Shown piece after piece: positions 10,516 to 18,652 of a stretch of DNA of 64,000 nucleotides. The position numbers and the translations under genes are program-made. This DNA is from Rhizobium lusitanum (GTDB taxonomy: Bacteria; Pseudomonadota; Alphaproteobacteria; Rhizobiales; Rhizobiaceae): assembly GCF_014189535.1 (NCBI RefSeq), contig NZ_CP050308.1, positions 124,001 to 188,000 on the forward strand, given 5' to 3'. Every line of letters begins with the position of its first letter. Within the stretch, counting starts at the first letter, position 1. A model generated the notes under the pieces. It was given only the letters and a program-made list of their open reading frames with translations, searched no databases and was not told the origin of the DNA.

Positions 10516-11013
10516 TCAGCCGCGATGACCCTTGGCGATCGGCTCCTGATAGGTGAAGCCCATGTCCCAGGGGAAGTAGATCCAGGTGTCCTGGCTGACC
10601 TCGGTGATGAAGGTATCGATGGTCGGCACGCCGGTTGGCTTGGCGTAGACACAGGCGAAATGCGCTTTCGGCAGCATGGTGCGGACTTGGGCAGCCGTCT
10701 TGCCCGTGTCGGTCAGGTCGTCGACAACCAACACGCCTTCACCGCCGTCGGTGAGGAGCTCTGGTGTGATTCCCTTGAGCAGATCCATTTCGCCCTGGGT
10801 CGAATAGTCATGATAGGAGGCGACACAGACGGTCTCGATCAGGCGGATGTTCAGTTCGCGCGAAATGATGGCAGCAGGCACGAGGCCGCCGCGGGTGATA
10901 CAGACGATCGCCCTGAAATTCTTGTTGAGGCCGGCAAGCCGCCAGGCAAGGGCGCGGGCGTCGCGGTGGAACTGATCCCAGGATACGGGAAAGGCTTTAT
11001 CGGGCAGGGACAT
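10516..11013 (-). CDS. gpt: Xanthine(-guanine) phosphoribosyltransferase
   Basis: Purine salvage enzyme that transfers phosphoribose from PRPP to xanthine or guanine. The 165-residue length fits Gpt. The PRPP-binding motif [13 protein letters not shown] lies near residues 92-104, and the early loop [17 protein letters not shown] and the C-terminal [14 protein letters not shown] match Gpt. The ATG at 11013 begins [20 protein letters not shown], the usual N-terminus. It is transcribed alone. Confidence 0.93.
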   Translation of the reverse strand: MSLPDKAFPVSWDQFHRDARALAWRLAGLNKNFRAIVCITRGGLVPAAIISRELNIRLIETVCVASYHDYSTQGEMDLLKGITPELLTDGGEGVLVVDDLTDTGKTAAQVRTMLPKAHFACVYAKPTGVPTIDTFITEVSQDTWIYFPWDMGFTYQEPIAKGHRG

Positions 11014-11362
11014 GGCTCAGGAGCTCCGGGAGCAGACATAACGACACACCGGCGCTACCGGCGACCCTGAGCAGACCCCGCGACGGGCGCGGACCATGGA
11101 CTAAATCCTGAAACGCGATTCGCTCGCCATCTGCCTGAACATGATCTTACCCGGAAGCGGCCTGGCGCTTTTGGGTCATGTTCCGTAGACCGCGCGAATG
11201 GTTCCCTGGCGGGAATTCTGTCATCGGTCGCTGTTTTCTGCTGGATTTACGGCGAAAAGGCAAGAGCTGCCGCTATGCCACACATTCGGCAGGGTGTGCA
11301 AAAGGCACAGCAGCGCTTCGAAACCGGGCGATCGTGCGCACCTCAGGCAATCACAAACGTAC
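11014..11362. other. Intergenic region, no gene seen
   Basis: Between gpt and the universal stress gene, both on the minus strand. It must hold the gpt promoter. The short plus-strand open frames here have no ribosome-binding site and no recognisable sequence. Confidence 0.5.
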
Positions 11363-12205
11363 TTACCTTGCCAGCAGCGTCATCGCCGTCATCGATTTCA
11401 GCAATGTCCGCGTCGTGCCGCCGAAGATCAATTGCCAGAGCCAGGAATGCGTATAAGCGCCCATGACGAGCAGATCGATCGAGTTGTCGGCGAGGCGGTT
11501 CTCGATGACCTGCGATGGCGTCTTGCCGCCGCAGCTTTCCGTCGTCAGCGTGGCGCGAACGCCATGGCGGGCGAGCGTTGCCTCGATCTCGAGGCTGGTG
11601 TCCGTTGGGGAGCGCTTGGAGCTCTCGGACGTGTCGATCGACAGAATCTCCACGGAATCGGCAGCCTTTAGAAACGGCATGGCATCGAACGTTGCGCGGG
11701 CGGCTTCCTTCGAACCGTTCCAGGCAATCAGCACGCGGCGGATCGGTTTTGGCTGCGTAAGTATATAAGGGATCATCAGCACCGGCCGTCCGCTTTCGAA
11801 CAGGAAGCTTTCGACATCGACATTCGAGTCGGACGATTTGGACGGGTCGGGTTGCACGGCGATCAGCAGATCGGCGCTGCGGGCGCTTTCGATCAGGGGT
11901 TCGGAGCCGTAGCCGACGGTGCTGAAGAAGCTGCGCCAGTCGTAATCGAGACCCTCGCGCTCCATTTTCGCGCGAAACAGCTGTTCGACTTCGATCGCCT
12001 GGCTGTGTGCCATGTCCTGCAGGGCCTGCACGGCCACCGGATCGGGGATCTCCATCGGCGCGACCAGCGGCACGGTTGAGACGATTTCCGCATGCAGGCC
12101 GATAATATGAGCTCCATGCTCCTTGGCGAGCGCTGCCGCAAAATCGACCGCGACCGTTGTATTGTCTGGCGTGTCGAGAATGACCAAGATGGTTTTATAG
12201 GACAT
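11363..12205 (-). CDS. Universal stress protein with two UspA domains
   Basis: Cytosolic stress protein of 280 residues: an N-terminal UspA domain starting YKTILVILDTPDNTT and a second one with RRVLIAWNGSKEAARA, ending in a nucleotide-binding loop GAYTHSWLWQLIFGGTTRTL. Tandem Usp proteins of this size are common in rhizobia and often bind ATP. The start at 12205 is chosen over 12262 because GGGAG lies eight bases upstream and the Usp fold begins there; the longer form would add 19 unrelated residues. Its exact stress role is unknown. Confidence 0.9.
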   Translation of the reverse strand: MSYKTILVILDTPDNTTVAVDFAAALAKEHGAHIIGLHAEIVSTVPLVAPMEIPDPVAVQALQDMAHSQAIEVEQLFRAKMEREGLDYDWRSFFSTVGYGSEPLIESARSADLLIAVQPDPSKSSDSNVDVESFLFESGRPVLMIPYILTQPKPIRRVLIAWNGSKEAARATFDAMPFLKAADSVEILSIDTSESSKRSPTDTSLEIEATLARHGVRATLTTESCGGKTPSQVIENRLADNSIDLLVMGAYTHSWLWQLIFGGTTRTLLKSMTAMTLLAR

Positions 12206-12322
12206 GACGTGATCTCCCGTGCGGAAGGGATCGGTTCGGTTCATTATATCAGCATTCCGCATGATATTAATGCGCCGATATCACTCCGGTTCCCTCCCTG
12301 ATGAAAAAGACCTCGTCGAGCG

Positions 12323-13096
12323 TCATGCCTCAGCGGACTGATTTTCCTTGGCTTTCGACTGCCTGATGGCCTCGATCATCGCCTGAACTTCAGCTGCGAC
12401 ACTTTCGACCAGCTCGGCCGAGCGGGCGCGCACGACGATCTCGGTCGAGAAGGATTGGCCGACATAGCGCGGATAGGAACCGATGCTGGTATCCGGATGG
12501 GCTTTCTGGATGGCACCGAGCAGCGTGCCGATCTCGCCTTCGCCGTAAGGGCAGGAAATCGCCGCCGACAGCATGCGGGTGCCGGAGCGCAGCGTCGGCA
12601 CGACATTGTCGAGCATGGCCTGAAAAACCTGCGGTACGCCGGCCATGACATAGACGTTGCGGATGTTGAACCCCGGCGCGGTCGATACCGGATTGGCGAT
12701 GTGCTTCGATCCCACGGGCATGCGCGCCATGCGCTGGCGGGCCTCGGTGAATTCCATCTCGCGCTTGGCATACATCTCCGCCATGATTCGCATCGCCTCC
12801 GCATCGTGCTGGCAAGGCACGCCGAAAGCTTTGGCGATGGCGTCGGCGGTGATGTCGTCATGCGTCGGGCCGATGCCGCCGGAGGTGAAGACATAGTCAT
12901 ATTGGCCACGCAACGCATTCAGCGCGGCGACAATGGCGTCTTCATCGTCGGCAACGATACGGACTTCCTTCAGGTCGATGCCGGACAGCAGCATGACATC
13001 GGCGAGATGGCCGATATTCTTGTCTTTCGTCCGGCCGGAGAGCAGTTCGTCGCCGATGGCCAGCATGGCGGCGGTGACAATGGTTTCATTGGTCAT
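12323..13096 (-). CDS. MoCF-domain protein (CinA-like, molybdopterin-binding fold)
   Basis: Encodes 257 residues. The N-terminal MoCF_biosynth fold is clear: AAMLAIGDELLSGRTKDKN, then YDYVFTSGGIGPTHDDIT near residues 66-83, then VYVMAGVPQVFQAML. It lacks the C-terminal CinA deamidase domain, so it corresponds to the short form usually annotated as competence/damage-inducible protein A-like or molybdopterin-binding protein. Family members with the full CinA layout act on pyridine nucleotides; the job of the short form is not settled. Confidence 0.87.
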   Translation of the reverse strand: MTNETIVTAAMLAIGDELLSGRTKDKNIGHLADVMLLSGIDLKEVRIVADDEDAIVAALNALRGQYDYVFTSGGIGPTHDDITADAIAKAFGVPCQHDAEAMRIMAEMYAKREMEFTEARQRMARMPVGSKHIANPVSTAPGFNIRNVYVMAGVPQVFQAMLDNVVPTLRSGTRMLSAAISCPYGEGEIGTLLGAIQKAHPDTSIGSYPRYVGQSFSTEIVVRARSAELVESVAAEVQAMIEAIRQSKAKENQSAEA

Positions 13097-13334
13097 GGAA
13101 GTATCCGTGGAATTGCGCAGGCGCGCGTTCGAAAATGGTTTTGAAATAGGTAGCGCCGTTTGCGGCGAATGAAAACTGCCGTTTTCGTATCCTCTGCGTT
13201 AGAAAAGCGACCGCAAATGAATTTTCGTCTTCGTCAGGTGAACAGTCCGTTCCAGTTGCCGGGGCTGCGTCCTTGTCCCGTCGCTGGTACAACTTGCCCC
13301 GACAATCAGCGCGTCCAACAAACAGGAGACACCC

Positions 13335-13934
13335 ATGGCTAAGGTTCTGGTACTTTACTATTCCGCCTACGGTCACATCGAGAAGATGGCCTATGCCGTC
13401 GCTGAAGGTGCAAAGTCGGCCGGCGCCGAGGTAACCGTCAAACGCGTTCCGGAACTCGTGCCGGAAGAGGTCGCCAAGGCTTCCTGTTTCAAGCTCGACC
13501 AGGACGCGCCGATCGCAACACCGGATGAGCTGGCCGAATACGACGCCATCATCGTCGGTGCCGGCACGCGTTTCGGCACGGTCGCTTCGCAGATGCGCAA
13601 TTTCTGGGATCAGACCGGCGGCCTGTGGTTTGCAGGCAAGCTAGTCGGCAAGGTCGGCTCGGTCTTCACCTCGTCCGCCACCCAGCACGGCGGCCAGGAA
13701 TCGACGATCCTCGGCTTCATTCCGACGCTTCTGCACCAAGGCATGGTCGTCGTCGGTCTTCCCTATGCTTTCCAGGGCCAGATGGGCACGGAAGAAGTCA
13801 AGGGCGGTTCGCCCTACGGCGCGTCCACGATCACCAATGGCGACGGTTCGCGTCAGCCTTCGGAAATCGAACTGGAAGCCGCGAAGTACCAGGGAGCCCA
13901 CGTCGCCAAGATCGCGGCCAAGCTCGTCGCCTGA
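13335..13934 (+). CDS. wrbA: NAD(P)H:quinone oxidoreductase WrbA
   Basis: FMN-dependent flavodoxin-like enzyme that reduces quinones by two electrons and limits oxidative stress. It has 199 residues, the standard WrbA length. Landmarks are the FMN phosphate loop [14 protein letters not shown], the [20 protein letters not shown] segment, [14 protein letters not shown], and [20 protein letters not shown] near the C-terminus. An AGGAG site precedes the ATG by six bases. A strong terminator follows the stop, so it is a single-gene unit. Confidence 0.96.
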   Translation: MAKVLVLYYSAYGHIEKMAYAVAEGAKSAGAEVTVKRVPELVPEEVAKASCFKLDQDAPIATPDELAEYDAIIVGAGTRFGTVASQMRNFWDQTGGLWFAGKLVGKVGSVFTSSATQHGGQESTILGFIPTLLHQGMVVVGLPYAFQGQMGTEEVKGGSPYGASTITNGDGSRQPSEIELEAAKYQGAHVAKIAAKLVA

Positions 13935-13956
13935 TTAGTACTTTGCCAATCCATCA

Positions 13957-13984
13957 AAAGGCGCAGCGAAAGCTGCGCTTTTTT
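13957..13984 (+). terminator. Rho-independent terminator of wrbA
   Basis: GCGCAGC-GAAA-GCTGCGC hairpin followed by six T, starting 23 bases after the wrbA stop. Confidence 0.9.
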
Positions 13985-14157
13985 GTGTTGTGGAGCCAGC
14001 AGGCATCCGTGCCAATAGCCGGTCCCGTCAGCAAAAAAACTACTGCAAAGTGCGATAGAGGCGATGCCTTTGATGTGATCGCTATTTCTGGTGGCATTCA
14101 TGATGCGTTCATCAATTAGGGTTCAATGAAGAGCTGCAAACTTTGAATGGAGACGTC

Positions 14158-14475
14158 ATGAGCAAGATTTTCAATATCGTCGGCGCTGGAGCGTTGACGC
14201 TGATCATGGGACTCGCATCCTTTACGCCTTCGGTTGCCGCGCCGCTCAATACAGCCAAGCCGGCGGCAAGCACCGCCGTCGAACAGGTACAATACCGTGA
14301 GGGCGACCGCCGCCGTTGGGACGACAGAAGGCATCGCCCGAACCGTCGTCAGCCGCATTACCGCCCCGGTGGATGGAATGGCTATCAGGGCTATCAACGC
14401 GCCCGCCCGGGCTATCGCCGCCACAGTGACGGCTGGTGGTATCCGCGCAGCGCATTCAGGATCGAAATTCGCTAG
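14158..14475 (+). CDS. BA14K-like small basic secreted protein
   Basis: A 105-residue exported protein with an N-terminal signal sequence (about residues 1-28, ending SVAA) and a basic, Arg/Gly/Tyr/Trp-rich mature part ending GYRRHSDGWWYPRSAF. This resembles rhizobial BA14K-type proteins, whose function is poorly defined. The ATG at 14158 is favoured by GGAG five bases upstream. A strong terminator follows. The 3' end of this gene and its terminator occur again, decayed, at 17845-17983. Confidence 0.75.
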   Translation: MSKIFNIVGAGALTLIMGLASFTPSVAAPLNTAKPAASTAVEQVQYREGDRRRWDDRRHRPNRRQPHYRPGGWNGYQGYQRARPGYRRHSDGWWYPRSAFRIEIR

Positions 14476-14479
14476 GCGT

Positions 14480-15901
14480 TCAACGCTGACGCAGACGAAA
14501 AAAAGGCGGCCCAATGGGTCGCCTTTTTTGTTGGGGAACCACCAGGTTTCCGGTTCCGTCAACGTGGCAAGCATCTGGCATATGCCCAACGCTTCTCGCG
14601 ACATCATCGTCATGCAGGACCGTGTCGGACTTGGCCTCGTGCAGGGCCGGACGCCGGATCAAAACCATGCGACAAGGAGCGAAGACATGACGACGAAATT
14701 GATCCAGGGCGCCGTGAACAAGGTTGCCGAGAAGCATCCCGCCGGGGCGTAAATCGACGACACGGAGATGGCTGGACTGCGGGTGGTGGGGAGCAGGTCC
14801 TTCAGCGACAAGCTCGTGGGCAATATCAATGATGGGAGCGGGCGGTACGTCTCGATCGTCATTGGCAGGACTGACGAGGTGAACCTCTGGACTACTCATG
14901 AACGCTCGGCGGAGCTCACGCTTTGGCGTGGTCATGGGTGGAATCCAGGATCTGCCGGCGTCGGGGTCGAAGGCGAGGCGCAGGATGGCATGGCCGCGGC
15001 AATCGGCCCAGAGGTCGGGAGGCAGGGGAAGCCGACCGTTGGTCCAGCGCCAAGCGCAGCCCTGGACAGCCTCCTCAGGGTAAAAGCCCTCAACCTCGTC
15101 GAGCGAAAGCTGACGGTTGACACGGAGACCGTCGAAGAGTGCAAGGCCATGGATCGAAAGACCGAGTGTCCGTCTGTCCGGGCTTGCGCCGTCGTCAGCC
15201 GGGACCCAAGTATGCGACCCGAGTATGGCTTCCTTGGCATCGGTTGGGAAGATAAACACCGCCAGATTGTCATCGATCGTCGGCTCAACGCGCCGGCCAT
15301 CCACCATGAGGTGTGGGTCCATTCCCGTGGTGTGGCGCCAGCCCATCGATTCCGCGCGGGAGAGCAGACGCTGGCGGATCGCTGCCACGACCGCGCCGCC
15401 TTTTACCAGCGATTGCGCGCGTTGCTCGACGACGGCCGTCGTTTGTTCCGCGGGTGGGGCGTCGGCGAACCAAACGCCGCCGCAATCCAGGCAGCTCTCG
15501 CAGCCGAGCCCCTCGACCAGGAGCACCGCGTGGCTTTCCAGCTCGAGATGCCAATAGGTGACTTCATCGACGTCGACTGAGGCAACCGTAGCGCCATTAA
15601 TCAATTGGCCGATCGAGATCAACACATCGTCCACTGCCCGCACACGCACCGCGTGGCTTGGTGACAGCTGTAGATCCTGTTTGGGAGTGTCGCCCGGAAA
15701 AGCCCGAGCCTTGATTTGCACCGGACAGTACTCGCGCGGGGGCTTGCGGATCGTCCGTGAGCTGATTCTGACGATGGCGCGCACGTTTCCGGCGGCGGTT
15801 ATCACCAAGTTGCCCGCAATCAAGTCTTCTACGGCGATTTCGCCGCGCGGGGTGCGGATGCGAGTTCCAGAAACGAAGCTGGCCGGCACCTCGGACATCA
15901 T
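14480..15901 (-). CDS. Hint-domain protein 1 (Ser replaces the usual first Cys)
   Basis: Frame of 473 residues. The Hint (hedgehog/intein) domain starts almost at the N-terminus (FVSGTRIRTPRGEIAVEDL, residues 9-27), continues through LSPSHAVRVRAVDD and the YWHLELESHAVLLVEGLGCE segment, and ends near residue 135. The residue before FVSGT is Ser rather than the Cys seen in its neighbour. The central part (about 180-330) is unrecognised. The last 60 or so residues run through the terminator of the convergent BA14K-like gene, so the original stop was probably further upstream. It follows the second Hint gene on the same strand. Confidence 0.75.
   Translation of the reverse strand: MMSEVPASFVSGTRIRTPRGEIAVEDLIAGNLVITAAGNVRAIVRISSRTIRKPPREYCPVQIKARAFPGDTPKQDLQLSPSHAVRVRAVDDVLISIGQLINGATVASVDVDEVTYWHLELESHAVLLVEGLGCESCLDCGGVWFADAPPAEQTTAVVEQRAQSLVKGGAVVAAIRQRLLSRAESMGWRHTTGMDPHLMVDGRRVEPTIDDNLAVFIFPTDAKEAILGSHTWVPADDGASPDRRTLGLSIHGLALFDGLRVNRQLSLDEVEGFYPEEAVQGCAWRWTNGRLPLPPDLWADCRGHAILRLAFDPDAGRSWIPPMTTPKRELRRAFMSSPEVHLVSPANDDRDVPPAPIIDIAHELVAEGPAPHHPQSSHLRVVDLRPGGMLLGNLVHGALDQFRRHVFAPCRMVLIRRPALHEAKSDTVLHDDDVARSVGHMPDACHVDGTGNLVVPQQKRRPIGPPFFRLRQR
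14505..14529 (+). terminator. Terminator of the BA14K-like gene
   Basis: GGCGGCCC-AAT-GGGTCGCC stem-loop flanked by A and T runs. On the minus strand it is inside the 3' end of the neighbouring Hint-gene reading frame, which suggests that frame has been extended through it. Confidence 0.8.
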
Positions 15902-16047
15902 CGGACAACCCCTGATAAACTGCTCGTCCGTTGAGACCAGCGTGTGGTTGATTCCAGTATCCCTACCGCTCCAGTTCGTGGAGCAAGAGCAGTTCTACCT
16001 CGTAAGGCTACGACGCTTGCGGACTGAGGTCGGCAGGGCACCTAAGA

Positions 16048-17274
16048 TCACGCAGCTTTGCTTGCTTGTTTCGGAGTGATCGCCTCGGCGCGGCAGGCGA
16101 GGCGCTCCCTGATGGCCTCGACGATCAGGCCGCCGTCAACGAACGGCCGGGCATATCGGGCCAAGCTCTCGGCGACGCGCTGAGGATCGACTTTACCGAG
16201 GCGGCTATACGCACGGCCAAAGAAAGCACCATTGCCGGCATCCATGTAGCTCTCGCAAGGCATCCCCTCGGCGAGCAGCACATCGTGGCTCTCAAGCTCC
16301 ACATGCCAGTAGGTCACCTCCGGAACCTCGATCCAGTCGATGGTCGATCCGTTGACCAGCTGGCCGACTGGAACGAATACCTCGCCGGCCATGTCGACGC
16401 AGACTGCGTGGCCAGACGAGAGGAAGAGGTCACGAACGGGAAGGTTGTCACCGAACGCGCCGGCCATAACCCGCACCGGCCAGGCTTCAGGCGCCGGGCG
16501 CTCGATCCGGCGGTGGCCGATCCAGACGATGGGTCGTGCCTTGCCCGAGGATGTCACGGCCAGGCCACCGACGCGAAGGTCCTCCACAGCTATCTCGCCA
16601 CGCGTCGTACGGATGCGTGTGCCGGAGACAAAGCAGGGCACTTGGTTGGTGGTGATGGTGTTGCCAGAGATTACGAAGTCGGCGGTATTCACGCTCGGAT
16701 CGAAGTTGATCGTGAATGTTCCCGCACTTGTGTTGAATATGGCGGCGTTGCCGACGATATCGACCGAATTTACCGTGCCGGTGCCGCTATAGGAGATGAT
16801 GTCGCCGGCATTGAAGTCCGTGATAGTGCCGTTGAAGGGCTGCGAGAACACGAACGTGCCGCTATCCGTCGCACCGAGATCGACGGTCAGTCCCGAGGCG
16901 TCGGCGCCTCCCACGAACTGGCCACCATTCCACTGGAATGTTCCATAGTTGGAGAGGATGATGGTCCCGCTGGCCGAGGTAAGGAAACCGCCGGCGATCA
17001 GCGCGCCACCGTTGACGGTGATGGGACCGATCGCCGAGAGCGTATTGGGGACCATATTGAGGTGGGCTCCGCCGATTTCGAGCACGCCCTCGATCGTCAT
17101 GCTGCCCCCGGCGTTCACCGTAAGGGCGGAAGCTCCCACAAAGTCTATCGAGCTGACGTCGACCGAGCCGCTGTTGACCGTGGCCGTGTCTACCGCCCCC
17201 GGCGTCCCATTGGGCGACCAGTCGCCAGCGGTGTTCCAGTCGCCGTTGGTCCCATTCCAGGTATAATTCGTCAT
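16048..17274 (-). CDS. Hint-domain protein 2 with N-terminal beta-repeat region
   Basis: Encodes 408 residues. Residues 1-215 are a Gly/Thr/Ser/Asn-rich stretch starting NYTWNGTNGDWNTAGDWSPNG, typical of autotransporter-like beta-helical passenger repeats. A Hint domain follows: PCFVSGTRIRTTRGEIAVEDL near 216, then LSSGHAVCVDMAG and YWHVELESHDVLLAEGMPCES. The Cys in CFVSG is the expected nucleophile for Hint autoprocessing. Such proteins occur as families in rhizobia and acetic acid bacteria, are presumed surface-exposed, and lack an obvious classical signal peptide here. The substrate of any processing is unknown. Confidence 0.85.
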   Translation of the reverse strand: MTNYTWNGTNGDWNTAGDWSPNGTPGAVDTATVNSGSVDVSSIDFVGASALTVNAGGSMTIEGVLEIGGAHLNMVPNTLSAIGPITVNGGALIAGGFLTSASGTIILSNYGTFQWNGGQFVGGADASGLTVDLGATDSGTFVFSQPFNGTITDFNAGDIISYSGTGTVNSVDIVGNAAIFNTSAGTFTINFDPSVNTADFVISGNTITTNQVPCFVSGTRIRTTRGEIAVEDLRVGGLAVTSSGKARPIVWIGHRRIERPAPEAWPVRVMAGAFGDNLPVRDLFLSSGHAVCVDMAGEVFVPVGQLVNGSTIDWIEVPEVTYWHVELESHDVLLAEGMPCESYMDAGNGAFFGRAYSRLGKVDPQRVAESLARYARPFVDGGLIVEAIRERLACRAEAITPKQASKAA

Positions 17275-17844
17275 TCTTCCCTCCTGAGCGGCTCCATCGC
17301 CTTTGTAGCCCGTGATTGCATCATCTCCGCGCCCAGTGCGCCAAGGTGAAGTATGTCAGCAGTCAAAAATAATATTTCTACAAAAAGTCGAGCATCTATG
17401 TAGCAATTGCCTCGTAGATTGAATCTGGTCGGCGGCTTGGCGGGAGTACTTGTATGCGATCTCCCTGCTACAGTCAGTGCGTTTGGGTCGCCGTGGTAAG
17501 TATAGATGGCCAGGGTTGCACTTTGTTCCGTCACAAAGCTACTTGCCGTTGGTTACGCGTAACGTATCCCATTCCCTTGTTCAAGGGGATATATATTGCA
17601 AGCCTAAAATAAAGGTCACCTAATAAATATGGCGTTTCGGGCTGAAGGGGGAGGCCGAGGGTGTCCATACGGGTTCCTGATCCCGATTGCCTGAAGCGGG
17701 CGCATGCGGCCAGTGGTCGCCGGGACAATGTCCGAAGGCACCAGGTGTCTCCCTGGCTCGCATGACCCAACCGGTGGCGCGTGCTGCCAGCCGCCTGGAT
17801 GAAGGGCCTTGGCGCTTGAAAATGGGGATGGTGGGTCCCGGACC
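17275..17844. other. Intergenic region upstream of the Hint genes
   Basis: Contains the Hint promoter region and AT-rich stretches near 17585-17635. No reading frame with a ribosome-binding site or a recognisable product is seen. Confidence 0.4.
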
Positions 17845-17930
17845 GGCTATCAACCTGCCCGCCAGGCTATCGTCGTTACAGCGACGGCTGATGGTATCCG
17901 CGCAGCGCGTTCAGAATTGAAATTCGCTAG
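17845..17930 (+). pseudogene. Decayed 3' copy of the BA14K-like gene
   Basis: Aligns closely with 14390-14475. The frame reads GYRRYSDG, then TGA at 17889 where the intact gene has TGG, then WYPRSAFRIEIR and the same TAG stop. No 5' half is present. Its terminator is also conserved, so the duplication covered at least 140 bases. Confidence 0.8.
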
Positions 17931-17958
17931 GCGTTCAATGCTGACGTAGACGAAAAAA

Positions 17959-17983
17959 GGCGGCCCAGCGGGTCGCCTTTTTT
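17959..17983 (+). terminator. Duplicated terminator after the BA14K-like remnant
   Basis: GGCGGCCC-AGC-GGGTCGCC hairpin with a T run, differing from the terminator at 14505 by two loop bases. Confidence 0.75.
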
Positions 17984-18035
17984 GCAAGCGAATTTTCCGA
18001 TAAAAAGGCCCGTGTCTGGCGGTTGCCTGTAGATT

Positions 18036-18074
18036 TGGTGCGGACGACGGGGGTCGAACCCGTACGGATCACTC
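18036..18074 (-). pseudogene. 3' end of the split tRNA-Leu(UAA) (left junction)
   Basis: On the minus strand this is the T-loop, the 3' side of the T-stem, the acceptor strand CGTCCGC and ACCA. CGTCCGC pairs perfectly with GCGGACG at 50246-50240, and joining the two fragments at the shared core rebuilds a complete tRNA-Leu. Alone it is not functional. Confidence 0.92.
18053..18074. other. Left attachment-site core of the island
   Basis: 22 bases identical to 50179-50200. Similarity continues for nine more bases after one mismatch (18075 against 50201), then stops. The core covers the variable arm to T-loop of the tRNA. Confidence 0.9.
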
Positions 18075-18199
18075 CGAGGGATTTAGAATCCTACAATTGA
18101 CCAAGAGCTCATACTTTTATGAGTTGTGACCGGGCTGGAACGCCGGTCATATCCGAGCACGGCGGTCGTCCGCAGCGCCGAAAGCATTTGGAGGTAAGC

Positions 18200-18496
18200 A
18201 TGCCCCAGATTGAGTCGCTCACCTTTTACACTTCCGCATCTGTCGACAAACGTCGTGCGGATCGCTGGGCTTTTATCGGCATATACTCGATATTCTTTGA
18301 CGACGAGGACAGTGCCCGCGAGGCGCTGCGCGAACTCCGTGAAGATGTTGAGAGTGAACCCGAGAACAGTTGGTCGCCGATGCAGCTGGAGAAGATCGAG
18401 ACCGTGCCCATCTCGAAAGAAAGCCTCCTGGCGCTCCTGAACGACGGCGTTGGCGCGATTGTGAAGAGCTACGAGATCATCGATATTATCGACTAG
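18200..18496 (+). CDS. Hypothetical acidic protein at the island's left end
   Basis: Encodes 98 residues, rich in Asp/Glu, with an alpha/beta pattern (YTSASVDKRRADRWAFIGIYSIFFDDEDSA...). No family is recognised. The start is well supported: GGAGG lies five bases before the ATG. A longer frame from 18119 would run into the att region and lacks such a site. It is the first gene inside the island and convergent with the parB-like gene. Confidence 0.65.
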   Translation: MPQIESLTFYTSASVDKRRADRWAFIGIYSIFFDDEDSAREALRELREDVESEPENSWSPMQLEKIETVPISKESLLALLNDGVGAIVKSYEIIDIID

Positions 18497-18600
18497 CGGG
18501 CGGGAGGAGAGCGCGAGAGGAAGGGCCAAAGGGGGGCTTCTCGCCCTGGCGCCGGGCGGGTCGAACCCGGCGGCGCCAGCCTGAGCGTTTCCCCGGCAAC

Positions 18601-18627
18601 GCAAAAGCCCGGACACGAGGCCCGGGC
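18601..18627 (-). terminator. Terminator of the parB-like gene
   Basis: GCCCGG / CCGGGC hairpin; on the minus strand the stem is followed by TTTT. It lies 26 bases beyond the parB-like stop. Confidence 0.65.
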
Positions 18628-18652
18628 CAATGGGGATAGCGGTAGATAGGGG

